Shown: in pieces, positions 1-9,601 of the stretch | Layout of the letters: each line of letters starts with the position of its first letter | Numbering within the stretch: position 1 is the stretch's first letter | Assembly (NCBI RefSeq): GCF_000315915.1 | Contig: NC_020189.1 | Coordinates: 1-64,000, forward strand | Direction of reading: 5' to 3' | Length of the DNA stretch: 64,000 nt | DNA from: Henningerozyma blattae CBS 6284 | Taxonomy: Eukaryota; Ascomycota; Saccharomycetes; Saccharomycetales; Saccharomycetaceae | The notes under the pieces: generated by a model | Databases searched by the model: none | What the model was told of the DNA's origin: nothing | What the model saw: the letters and a program-made list of their open reading frames with translations, nothing else | Position numbers and translations under genes: made by a program

Positions 1-123
1 AGTATAATATAGTTAGAACTCCGACTTGCTGCAATAGAAGAAGGAGGAAGAATTTACAAGATACATAGAATTGGAACCACAAAATTAGTGATAGCTACGC
101 GACAGATACACCAAAAAATTGCC

Positions 124-128
124 AAAAA
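124..128 (-). terminator. RNA polymerase III terminator of tRNA-Tyr
   Basis: Five T residues on the minus strand start immediately after the tRNA discriminator base. A second T run at 113-118 could act as back-up. This is the normal Pol III stop. Confidence 0.8.
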
Positions 129-220
129 TCTCCCGGGGGCGAGTCGAACGCCCGATCTCAAGATTTCCTTTTTATTTCAAATTACAGTCTTGCGCCTTAA
201 ACCAACTTGGCTACCGAGAG
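129..220 (-). tRNA. tRNA-Tyr (GUA) with intron
   Basis: Read on the minus strand, the segment folds as a tRNA. A 7 bp acceptor stem pairs CTCTCGG at 220-214 with CCGGGAG at 136-130, and the discriminator A is at 129. The anticodon GTA lies at 185-183. The T arm has the usual GTTCGAC loop (B box) and the D arm carries the A box around TAGCCAAGTTGG. Seventeen bases at 181-165 lie one base 3' of the anticodon, the standard position for a nuclear tRNA intron. Removing them leaves 75 nt, the usual yeast tRNA-Tyr length. A run of T follows directly downstream. The mature sequence is close to the S. cerevisiae tRNA-Tyr as I remember it; the intron sequence differs. Confidence 0.96.
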
Positions 221-419
221 GAACTTGGATTCTGTTGTAGACGAGATCGACTTTATACTCATCTACAAGTTGCAATTGTACACAACACTGAGCAGCTGCT
301 AGTTGCATCCCTGTGAATATCGGTTCGATGCATAATCTTTATTAGTTAGCCAGCATTACTCAAACTTTGCACTCCTACCCTTGTAAATAAGTTTATAAAC
401 AGACCAATTAAAGTAAAAT

Positions 420-468
420 GGAAAAGCTGGCGTTGACCTTTGAAAAGTATTTAAAGGCCAGCTTTTCC
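420..468. repeat. Perfect 12 bp inverted repeat (hairpin)
   Basis: GGAAAAGCTGGC at 420-431 is followed after 25 bases by its exact reverse complement GCCAGCTTTTCC at 457-468. The loop contains a shorter CCTTT/AAAGG pair that could extend the structure. It lies about 200 bp upstream of the tRNA-Tyr gene in that gene's orientation. Function is unknown. Confidence 0.6.
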
Positions 469-619
469 AGACTTAAGACATAAATTTATAGTTCTTTTAT
501 ATAGTTATTTAGTTTAAGAAAAACAACAATTATATTCGTAAGTTCGAAGGATTAACTGGTGTTAAGTTAATAAGATTGTTAAGTTAAGTTTTTGGTAGTT
601 ACTATTTAAGTGTATCGTA

Positions 620-1110
620 CTCCTAAGTTGGTTTACAACACATTTCGGAAACTAAGCAGTTGACTACTATTGGATCATAAGATCAGTATTAATTTGTTAA
701 TCAAATCTAAATTTTAATCCATAATGTTTTAAAATATAAAATATAAAAGAATATACAATAAAATAAATCAACAGTAAAGACAATCTTTTATATACTATTG
801 ATTTAGTAAAATTTTTCACGAACTTCTGCATTATATTTGATTAGCGTGGGTACACACCTGAAAATTTATATCCTTTTGCAAACACAGATTGAAGCAGAAT
901 TCATGAATTCAAAGAAAACTTTGAGGCTTCTGATGTTAGCCGGGATAAAATTGCTTGATACTATCATTTCTAATGAGCGCCTCGCTTATATTAATCGTGC
1001 AAGGCGCTTAAATTAAGATAAACGGATAATAAGATAAAACCAATAAATAGCGGCATAGTAACAGTGTATAAGCACGTATTAAGTTAGAGTATAGCTTATA
1101 TTGTAACACT
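620..1110 (+). repeat. Left arm of a large diverged inverted repeat
   Basis: This arm aligns, by eye and with small gaps, to the reverse complement of 1575-2065. Shared blocks include the sequence around TTTTAATCC (712-720 versus 1962-1970), the ATATACAATAAA block near 751, the AATTCATGAATT core near 898, CTTCTGAT near 927, ACGGATAATAAGATA near 1022 and GTAACAGTGTA near 1058. Arms are roughly 490 bp and the spacer about 465 bp. It could be the remnant of an inverted-repeat DNA element, or two old LTRs in opposite orientation. I see no intact coding sequence inside. Confidence 0.6.
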
Positions 1111-1574
1111 ATACACTACATTTTGTTTACTAACTAGCATTGTGATCCCTATACTTCTGAGCTCGAGTTACATTGCGCCAACTATTTGTGTTTTTATCAA
1201 AAATAAATTATCATATGATTCAAATATATTAATTAATTTTATACTATTAATTTAATGGGTATATTATTTTTCTTTTAAATTTCCACTCTCTATTCCACTT
1301 AATCTGACATAAAAAAATATTTTTGTCTTGTAACTATTTTTCTTGAGTCAAAAGGTTAATTTTATATTTTCTTTAAGTTTTCCATTCATCAACTATATAG
1401 AAATAGTAACAGATTATATATTTCATGTTAATCTAGCATATGCAATAATATCTCCCAATTACAGATAAATAACCACTTTCTCATGTGGGATTGTTACTTA
1501 TAATGAGCAATATGTATGATTCTTCCGTCTTACAATTTATAAAATGATTGAAAAAAATTCAAACTGTTGAAATA

Positions 1575-2065
1575 TAAGCTAAGTTATACTTCTACTTAAG
1601 GTATTGTTTTACACTGTTACAATGTCGTTGCTTACTGTTCGTATCTTATTATCCGTGTCACTTATTTTAGCCGCCTTGTGCGACTAATATAAGTAAGATA
1701 ATAGCATCAAGCTATTTCATTCCTACTAATATCAGAAGCTCCGGAGTTTTTTTATTAAATTCATGAATTTCTCTTCTATTTGTGTTTGTAAAAGGACGCA
1801 ACTTTATCAAGAGTGTACCTTCGCAAATCAAATAGAATAAAGAACTTCGTAAAAATTTTTATTAACTCAAAGGCGTATAAAAAAAATCTTATTAAATATT
1901 TGCCTGAACTTTTGATTTACTTTATTGTATATTATTTTATATTTTATAATTTAAAACCTTACGGATTAAAATTTACACTTTATTGTCAAATGAGTACTGA
2001 ATCTAATAATACTTCTTCTAATTCTATTACTCCGGTTATTTGCCCTAACCTAGCTATGTCCCCTG
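1575..2065 (-). repeat. Right arm of a large diverged inverted repeat
   Basis: Reverse-complement partner of 620-1110. Similarity is highest around the AATTCATGAATT core at 1759-1770 and fades at both outer ends, so the boundaries are approximate. The ORF that crosses this arm is short, AT-rich and lies across the repeat, so I do not treat it as a gene. Confidence 0.6.
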
Positions 2066-3494
2066 TTCATAGTATGATTCAACACAAACAAGAAAGATTT
2101 TGCACTTTATCTACTACTATAAAGCGTGTTAGAATATTTAATAAGTGTTTTCGGTATACGGTCTTTATACTGCATGTATGTAATAACCCTTTCAAGATCC
2201 CAAAAGCAACACCTTCTCTTTAACTTTTTTTTGGAATGGTCGATTAAACGATTTTTGTAATCTTATTTGGAACTTCTGATTGTTTGGACCTTTTATAATT
2301 AAAAATCGTGCTAATCTGCGTTTAAGCTAGCCTTCTGTGATATGGTTGTGTAAATATTTAAAAACTTGTTTGGAGCTAATTAGTCTTTTATTTGTGCTTT
2401 TAGGGGCTACTTCAGTAATATGTACCTACTGTTTCGATCCATTACTTCTTTCAAACTCAGATAAAATTTCCGTGTCTATCTGTTGATCTTTAGGTTCAGT
2501 GAGTCTTCAAAAGATTGTATAGTAAAATTCCACTAGAGATATCCATTATTCAACAGAATTGAGGGAATTGATATATCAATGAATAAGTCTGCCTGAATTA
2601 TATTGTTTCTATAATTTGTGGCTGTATACTTCACTATGGTGAGTATTGTACTGGATAGTGTAATGGTATTTATTAATTTTTCATCTGATATCAAAAACGC
2701 TGAAGATGCAAAAAACAAAAATATATAAAATAGTAGTTGAATAAGTATTGGCCATTTGTATAAATATTTTTAACATAGTATTCACTATGATATTTTTAAT
2801 AACTTGTTATGATTTTTAAAATGCTTAAAAGCAGGTTTTTTATTTTTTAACTTGTAATGAGCAGCCTTAATAATTTAATTTGAAAAATTATGTACTATTT
2901 CTTCAGAATTCTGAAGTACAGTTTTCCCAAATAAATACTTAATTACTATATCAGATATCCATGTAAAAACTATTCTAGAGCTTAGATCTGTTGAAATTTT
3001 TTAATAATTCGGTAGCTAAAGGAAATATTTATTCCCCTAATTATGATCATCTTAGGAAAAAGATTTAGGCTTACTTAAATTAAGTTCGCAATTGATTTTT
3101 TCTTTTTTTAATAAAAATAAAGCTGCCAGAGGCAATTTTTAACCAATTAGCATGCAATTAACTGTAAATTAATTCTCCACAAAATATTATACAAAACAAT
3201 GGCCCGGGGAAAATTGATAAATGTAGAATAGTTTTACTTATGATGAATTATAAGTTCTATGAGTTCCGTCAATTATCTTTATAGACTATAAATTCTTTAC
3301 TCACATATTTGAGTAACTTTCTGGCGGTTGAAGTAAAATTCTAAATAGTTTTCATTTTTATCTATTTGATCTTTTTGTTTACTAATTGTTAAACTTTTAT
3401 ATCTACTTCACCTAATATTCTGTTAATTGTGAATAAACCGAACCAAATTATATATGTTTAAAAATAAAAAAAAATTGGAAATGCCTATTACTCA

Positions 3495-3929
3495 TGTTAG
3501 ATATTTATGGTCTTTATACATACAACAGTAGATATACTAGTTTGGGATAAAATATAGTATAACGTGGATATACGTTGCTAATAAAAACCCCAAATAGAAA
3601 ATTTGTTGTCGTTAATTAAAGTACATCATGTAGCTTCCACAGGATAAACTAAGCATGAGAGGCACATAACTCTTGTGAGGTTAATTAGGTGAAAAAATTT
3701 TCAGGTATAGACGACGATGAATTGACTTCTCTTGTCCAAAAATTAATGTATAAATTGCCAGCAGTTTAGTCGACATCTAACATTTATCTTTTTATATATA
3801 TTCTATAATTTTAATTCCTACTCAGAAGGGTAGGAGGTTTCTATACTATAAAACAATCTACAAAAAAAGAGTTATTCTCTAAATCTTGACTAACACCAAT
3901 ATTAATATTAAGGATTCTAATGCCGTACA
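3495..3929 (+). mobile_element. Solo LTR, family A (Ty-like)
   Basis: About 435 bp starting TGTTAGATATT and ending near CCGTACA. It has the TG...CA ends of a retrotransposon LTR. The same sequence recurs at 27256-27350 plus 28773-29113 (split by another insertion), as an inverted fragment at 27814-27904, and as a shortened copy at about 47638-47861. Shared landmarks are the TAGACGACGATGAATTGAC block, the GTAGGAGGTTTCTATACTATAAAA block, and ACTAACA.CAATATTAATATTAAGGAT near the 3' end. No gag or pol sequence adjoins it. I could not find a clean 5 bp target duplication, so the exact 3' end is uncertain. Confidence 0.7.
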
Positions 3930-4044
3930 AATAATATGTTTTTAGTATAGAGAGCTCTTACTCTTCTCACCAGGAATAACAAGTATATAAATGAATACAA
4001 AAGTACTAACATATAATCGATATTGGGCTGTCTATTTATACTTT

Positions 4045-4720
4045 TTATTTTCACAACATGAAGAGCCAATTCATGATCGTTTACCTTTTAGTGACTTAAT
4101 GCCTAGGTTTCCTGATTAGAATATCAGCGAGTCCATGATGGATTATAGAAACTTATTACCCATCAGATTACTTCATTATATATATCCTATAACCCATAAA
4201 TTACCTAACTGAGATTTTTATTAGTTATATTGGCTGCATTATATACTCTCATACTGTTGTAACTAGGTAAATATTACTTGTTCTACGTATAAAGGACTAA
4301 TCTATAGTATCATCAATATTTGACAATAAAATATGTAAAAATAAATATAAAGATACGAACTTATAAATAGAAGTAATGTAGGCTATTTTTAGGTTTTATT
4401 TTCAAATATAAAGAGTTAACTCATGACCAATGCCAGATGAAATTTTTCTATTTAGTTTAGCTGATTAATATATTATGAAGTTTATATTGAAGCATAAAAT
4501 ACTGTGAAGCATCACTACTTTAATATTAAATCTTACTATCTTATTAGTTAATCTTTTGTAATGTGTATTACTCTGTTAGCAAATCAATTGGTACATAAAT
4601 TGCTTAATTGGGACCTTATTAGTTATATTGCAAGTACACTATACTCCTCTATTATTCCTAAACTATGAGTTATTATTTAGTTAACATATAAAGACATGTT
4701 ATCTTAAATAACTTTAATTA
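4045..4720 (+). repeat. Diverged direct duplication of ~270-320 bp
   Basis: Two stretches, about 4045-4310 and 4400-4720, run in parallel. Both begin TTTTATTTTCA...AA.A..AAGAG..AA.TCATGA and later share TTATTAGTTATATTG.....TACACTATA-like sequence followed by ATATAAAG/GTATAAAG. Identity is modest and the ends are approximate. They may be old LTRs of another family or a simple intergenic duplication. Confidence 0.4.
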
Positions 4721-4973
4721 GTAGTATCATATATTTCAAAGGATATCAATTCATTATACCTATCCATGAGACGCTATATTTTGGATATCTGCAAAAACTG
4801 AAACAAATAAGGGGAGTATTAGAATATTAGTACCACAACAGGTTTCACTATAACCAAAAGGAGATAAATTAAATAGGAGAATAATATTAAAATAGCACAC
4901 TATATAAACTGGCAAAGTAAATAATCACTATATAAAATAACTAGATTAAATAATTCAGTACAAAGATACTATA

Positions 4974-5684
4974 TCAAACTAAAACATCAAAAATAAAGAA
5001 TGCATCACTCTGTGAAACATTATTTGAAATCATATCATTTATGAAACAATTTTGTGACACGGTAGTAATATCTGGTGATTGTTTTGATTCCAACACATTT
5101 TGTTGTTCTTGTATTGTCAAGTCTTCGCTTGTAATATCTAAAGTATCTCTAATGATATCAGCATGGTTTTCGAATAGCAAACTACTATCTATCGTCTCAA
5201 ATGATTCATTAATATCATTAATATCTCTCAAATTACCTGAAAGCTCATCAGAGTCTTTACAAAGATCCCTTTCAGTATTACCGAAGAATAGTTCGCCAAA
5301 AGTATCATCACACATAGATATAGGGCCCACTACTGGTATTTCCTCTGTAATTGTATCTTCAAGACAAGAAAACTCCTCTTGAATCCAATCAATACCACAA
5401 TCACCTATCAACTTATTAAATTCTTCATCAAACACCTTCATTGAATTATTTGTTGGATCCATACCTGTAATTCTTATATCGTCTTCTATTCTTGAAAAGT
5501 TTTTAACTACCTTAGCAGCAATATTCCTCTTCTTTGGTCTACATTTGATAACTTTTCCCTTGACATTTTTTTTTGAAGATAGTAATCCTTTATTATTGTA
5601 ATTATTGGTTAATTTAAGATTTTTTAGCATTTCTTTATCTTCAATTGGCTTTAGTTTATCGTCGCAAATATTACCTTGTGACAT
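4974..5684 (-). CDS. Unrecognised acidic protein, 236 aa
   Basis: I do not recognise this protein. The ORF opens with ATG and is 236 residues. The first ~80 residues are lysine-rich, with a basic cluster KCRPKKRNI (around residue 48) that could be a nuclear localisation signal. The rest is strongly acidic, rich in Asp, Glu, Ser, Asn and Ile, with no transmembrane segment. It starts only 17 bases after the stop of the upstream 179 aa ORF, which is unusually tight for yeast genes. Its frame is open for a further 11 codons upstream of the ATG, so it overlaps the end of that ORF by a few codons in another frame. The two may be one gene split by a frameshift. A basic-plus-acidic layout suits a transcription regulator, but that is only an inference. 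Confidence 0.55.
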   Translation of the reverse strand: MSQGNICDDKLKPIEDKEMLKNLKLTNNYNNKGLLSSKKNVKGKVIKCRPKKRNIAAKVVKNFSRIEDDIRITGMDPTNNSMKVFDEEFNKLIGDCGIDWIQEEFSCLEDTITEEIPVVGPISMCDDTFGELFFGNTERDLCKDSDELSGNLRDINDINESFETIDSSLLFENHADIIRDTLDITSEDLTIQEQQNVLESKQSPDITTVSQNCFINDMISNNVSQSDAFFIFDVLV

Positions 5685-5701
5685 ATTTTGTACCCATTGT
5701 T

Positions 5702-6241
5702 TTAATTCACTTCTTTATTAAGCCTATTTTTTCCCCAATCAATAGCAAACAAGAGTTTTACATCACCTTTTATCAATTTATTGCAGTAGGAACGGAACAA
5801 TGACGATACAGTATTAGTCAATTGCTTGTTTCCTCTATAATCTTTGGGATACTTTTTAATTAGCAAATCTTTGATTTTAGCAGTTGTTAGTCCCTTTCTG
5901 TAACGATTTTGGGAAAGAAGCTGCATTGCCCTTGTGAATACTAGTTTAGAGTCATTCATTGTTGGCTCAGAAACAGTTTTGGAAGAACCACGGTAAGGGT
6001 CCCAATATCCCTTGCATGCAAAATATTCATCAAAATAAGTAATATCATGTCCATTTTCCTTACAGGTAGGAAATTTTATTTTACCATTCGTTGAGATAGC
6101 TTTTAAATATTTATACGAATCTTTTGGGACTATTTGTGAGGTTAACATTAGATTTACCCATGTTAAGGAGCTGTTATTATTTCTACTTGAGCTGTATGTT
6201 GTAATACACTCTTCCAAGTCTTCAAATGCAATACCAGCCAT
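5702..6241 (-). CDS. Unrecognised protein, possible helical DNA-binding fold, 179 aa
   Basis: The ORF has an ATG start and is 179 residues. I cannot assign it to a family. The N-terminal half contains several aromatic and Cys residues (TCKEN, FACKGYWDPY). The C-terminal ~75 residues look like a compact helical domain: RKGLTTAKIKDLLIKKYP, then a basic link and a helix ending SYCNKLIKG. That arrangement resembles a winged helix in pattern only. It lies upstream of, and in the same direction as, the 236 aa ORF at 4974-5684; the reading frames differ by one base and overlap slightly. It may be the 5' half of a frameshifted gene, or a separate gene. No neighbour informs its role. Confidence 0.55.
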   Translation of the reverse strand: MAGIAFEDLEECITTYSSSRNNNSSLTWVNLMLTSQIVPKDSYKYLKAISTNGKIKFPTCKENGHDITYFDEYFACKGYWDPYRGSSKTVSEPTMNDSKLVFTRAMQLLSQNRYRKGLTTAKIKDLLIKKYPKDYRGNKQLTNTVSSLFRSYCNKLIKGDVKLLFAIDWGKNRLNKEVN

Positions 6242-8617
6242 TTTATGTTATAATAGTAGTGATCTTTGTTAGCTAGTGTACTAGAGTTAATTTTCTTTAG
6301 CATTTTGGAATGGATACAATTTGGATTATTGTAGAATTAGTCGTTCAATTTATACACTTCCATATACCCTTTTTTATTATAATCAATCAAATAGAATTAA
6401 TGTATTTTTAAAAAGAAAGTGTCTAGTTTAAAGGATTGTTCTATCTATTATATTTGTTCTAAAATTACTCTAAGTGGAAAAGTTATGGAATAAATAATAA
6501 GAGTTAATCTATTCAAAAAACCCTTAGCACATGCTAAAGAATGTATTTTACCATTCTTAGCTTAATTAACCCCACTTATGCATTGTTATTGCATATTACT
6601 CTTCTTTTTTAGGAAATCCTAGTGTTAAACTAGGGATTAAAAGTCCCCACCTCATGAATTAAGGATAATACTTGCCACAAAAACGATTTAAATTTCCACT
6701 TTCAAAAAAAGGAGTTGACAAAAATATATCAATTCTATTCTTCTGCTTTACAGCTGAGTAATTCATTGCTTATTATGTGTTCTTTTATTTGTTAATTTGA
6801 AGCCTTTTATATTTTACATTAGCCGCTAATATTAGGGATAACGTCAGTTCTAAAGAAGTTGTCACAAAACAAAGTCTTCCTGGAATTTTTCTTATGTAAT
6901 TTAAAACCGTAACAACTATAAACTGATTTATAATATTAGTAGAAATATTCTTTTGTGGCGTCATTTTGTGAAACACTTTTAGACTTTAAAATATCACAGA
7001 ATTTTGTTATATCGTGTTTTATTACCGAAAAAAAATAAAAGGTTTGAAAACTCCGAATTCCAAAAGAACAGAAATATCGAAAATAGCAAATCTTGAAACA
7101 AAGACAGAGAATATAAAAAACTTAGATTATAGAAATACTCGAATCAATTTATATGAGATAAGAGTTGACTATTTACTTAGCCATTTTACTTCGAGTACTA
7201 AAAAGTTTATTTAGAGTATTTTTAATATTAGTTATATTTGATGATCTGCTTTAGTTGTCTTCATTTTGAGAATAAATATAAAATATCATATTTATTTGCT
7301 TTGGCCTCTTGGTGATCATTAGACCAGCTTATTAGTTCATGGATTTAGTATTATATATTATTAATAGTTATGGATTCGGCTTGCTAAAAGCTAATGATTT
7401 TTTAAGACACTTTCAAAATCAATTCACTAGAAGTAAAAATTAAAGCTTGAATCCTATATACGCACAAGTATCAGGTTCGTCTGTAAGACTCTTCTTACTC
7501 CATTTGTTATTCAATTCTCAACCCAGTTCTACACAGATTTTGGCCAAAATGAAACATTATAAACTGGAAATGATTCACTGAATGCACTATGGGAAAATTA
7601 ATCCGCCAACTTCCTGATACTGAGCCCGGTATATCATTTAGTGTGCACTAGATACTTCTCATTTGGACAAATATTCATGTTTTACGATAATATACTTATA
7701 GTATAGAAAATATTAATTTGAAGCAATGAAAATATATATCTGTTTTAGCTTTTCATTAATGCTTATTAATAATAAATTCATTTACCCAATTTTATATCTA
7801 AGTTCATGTTCCTAAAATATTTTCCTTTCATTTGAAATGAATTTCAACTCATAAAATCATAATTGAGTAATTTTCATGTATTAAGAAAACAAAATGCAAA
7901 TCGTTCGAAGTAATCACTCAGATAATAATAACATATCGATGGATAACTACAAATTCTTTGCCTGTATATACGCCACTGCCAAGAAATTGTTGTTGAATTC
8001 AATATTAAAATCTTGACAAGAAATATCTAAAAATATTGAATGCATAATTTCGTAACCTAAATTTATGGGCCTAATACCTTCAAGATATCAACTAGATTAG
8101 AATGTGTCAAATAAAATCGAAAAACTTTTCACAAAGGCAATTTAGGAAAAAAAATTCTCAAATAGAATAGGCACACGATTTCAGCCAAATTGTCGATTTA
8201 ATCATTATTATCTTAGCAATATTCGCTTACAAACACGAAAAAAACAAAATTCTTTTTTTATTTTTTCTTACAACAAATTACATATGGTTTTTCTTTAATT
8301 CTCTGGGCACTTCTTCAATTCATAAAATAAATAAGTTGGAATATGCAATAAAAAGAAAATTATAATCATATTTGCCAAATAAAGAAGCATACTAACCGAA
8401 TAATAATTACTTTACTGCATAATTAATGCGGGGACAACTCATTCTTTAGAATCATTTCTTATGATAAAAAAAAGCAACGATACTATCAAGTAAAAATCTC
8501 ATACCCCAGATTCTTTCAAGTAATTCCGTTTTTCTTTTCAGCAACTCTTTCCTCTTTTTACCGTGTTTCACTCTTACTTCTATAATAAACTGATAAAAAG
8601 AAATAAAATTGGGTCAA
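6242..8617. other. 2.4 kb AT-rich intergenic region, nothing recognised
   Basis: Every frame is broken by frequent stops; the few short ORFs begin with GTG or TTG or are strongly AT-biased. I see no tRNA, no LTR of family A or B, and no clear inverted repeat. It separates the unrecognised minus-strand ORFs from the 88-codon ORF upstream of HXK2. Confidence 0.6.
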
Positions 8618-8884
8618 ATGCTTCCAAAAATTTTCGACAATAAGGTATTGCATCCCGTAAGTCGAATACTTGATGCTTTAGAGCTGATAGAAAACAGTAT
8701 CAATGACGTCTATCAAGCCTGCAAAGATATTAATTCACAGGAAACGGTGGGATCTTTACTCTTTCAGACAAGATATCTCTTCAATATTTACGTGGTGTCG
8801 GAAGGTTTGTTCCGACGCTTTAAGAAAAACCGCAGGACCAAAGAGATATTCCGCGCGATGCTCCGGCACTACGAAGTTTCTTAG
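8618..8884 (+). CDS. Small GC-rich ORF, 88 aa, weakly Dam1-like
   Basis: This is an ATG-initiated ORF of 88 codons in DNA that is clearly GC-richer than its surroundings, with codons such as CGG, CGC and GCG that nearby genes rarely use. The protein is probably mostly helical and ends in a basic stretch (RRFKKNRRTK). The N-terminal MLPKI and a central DINSQETVGSLLF resemble the LLPKI and DLNESLGSLLY segments of the DASH kinetochore subunit Dam1 as I remember it. The spacing differs and the match is short, so this is only a suggestion. In the next frame the sequence stays open for about 22 codons past the stop, so it could also be a decaying gene. It is 717 bp upstream of HXK2. Confidence 0.35.
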   Translation: MLPKIFDNKVLHPVSRILDALELIENSINDVYQACKDINSQETVGSLLFQTRYLFNIYVVSEGLFRRFKKNRRTKEIFRAMLRHYEVS

Positions 8885-9601
8885 TTTTTCCGGGATGCCT
8901 GGATTTTGGTTCGAAAAACAAATGAGTGAAATTTTCCGCCTAATTCGGTAAGACAAATGCAGTTCAATGGAAAAAAATAAATTACGAGCGATGCTCATCA
9001 CAGAGTTTAAAGTACGGTTCTTCTAACTTGTTCCTGTTCAACAACTGTTTTAATATTAGAAGAATTTTGTAATCACCTTATTGGTGCAGCCATTTCTTTC
9101 TGCAGGCATTTTGCTACCTCAGAGAAACGACTGCACCGGTATACACAGATCCAGACACGAGAAAGTGGATGCTAAGACAAATTTTTCGAAATTTTTCAAA
9201 GCATTCAAATTTCCAACTAATGTTACCTGGACATCCTTAACACTATCCTTTTCCCCAATCCCTCCAGAAAATTTGCGAAAAGGAAACCATAGATAATAAA
9301 GCAGCACTATTGGCGATAAGGCTCATATTGCATTCGTCTTACCGTTTACTGTTTTGCCAATGTTCTCAATTGGCAATTATCCTAATTCCAGTAAGATGAG
9401 AATTCGTAATTAGTATTTGTTAAAAAGTATAAATATCAATTGCTAAATTGTATTTACACTTGAAAATTTTTGTATTTGGAGCGAATTAGCATTTTTATTT
9501 AATTTTATTTTATGTTACTTTTAAGCTTTTATTTTAATTACTCTTCAGTTTTTAATTTTAAGAAGATGTAATACCAAACAAAATCAATTGCGTTAATTAA
9601 A
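8885..9601 (+). promoter_or_regulatory. HXK2 upstream region
   Basis: 717 bp between the small ORF and HXK2. A perfect inverted repeat TTGCCAAT (9354-9361) / ATTGGCAA (9369-9376) places two CCAAT boxes in opposite orientation about 230-250 bp before the HXK2 ATG; CCAAT is the core bound by the Hap2/3/4/5 complex. Short overlapping ORFs on both strands near 9081-9307 lack convincing coding character. No other certain factor site was identified. Confidence 0.45.

Larger units (their letters stand above)
221..4973. other. 4.75 kb gene-less, repeat-bearing region
   Basis: No convincing protein-coding gene is visible between the tRNA-Tyr and the minus-strand ORF pair. The region is very AT-rich with stops in all frames. 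It holds a hairpin (420-468), a diverged inverted repeat (about 620-2065), an A-family LTR (3495-3929) and a diverged direct duplication (about 4045-4310 and 4400-4720), all listed separately. I see nothing recognisable in 2066-3490 or 4720-4973. Confidence 0.7.

Noticed and set aside
323..345. GGTTCGATGC, a possible second tRNA T-loop
   Set aside because: No matching acceptor, D or anticodon arms around it.
1813..2223. 136-codon ORF on the plus strand
   Set aside because: Lies across the right arm of the diverged inverted repeat, has no ATG at its listed start and no recognisable protein features.
4974..6241. Mating-type-like or homing-endonuclease-like genes
   Set aside because: No alpha-box, homeodomain, HMG box or LAGLIDADG-type motif visible in either unknown ORF.
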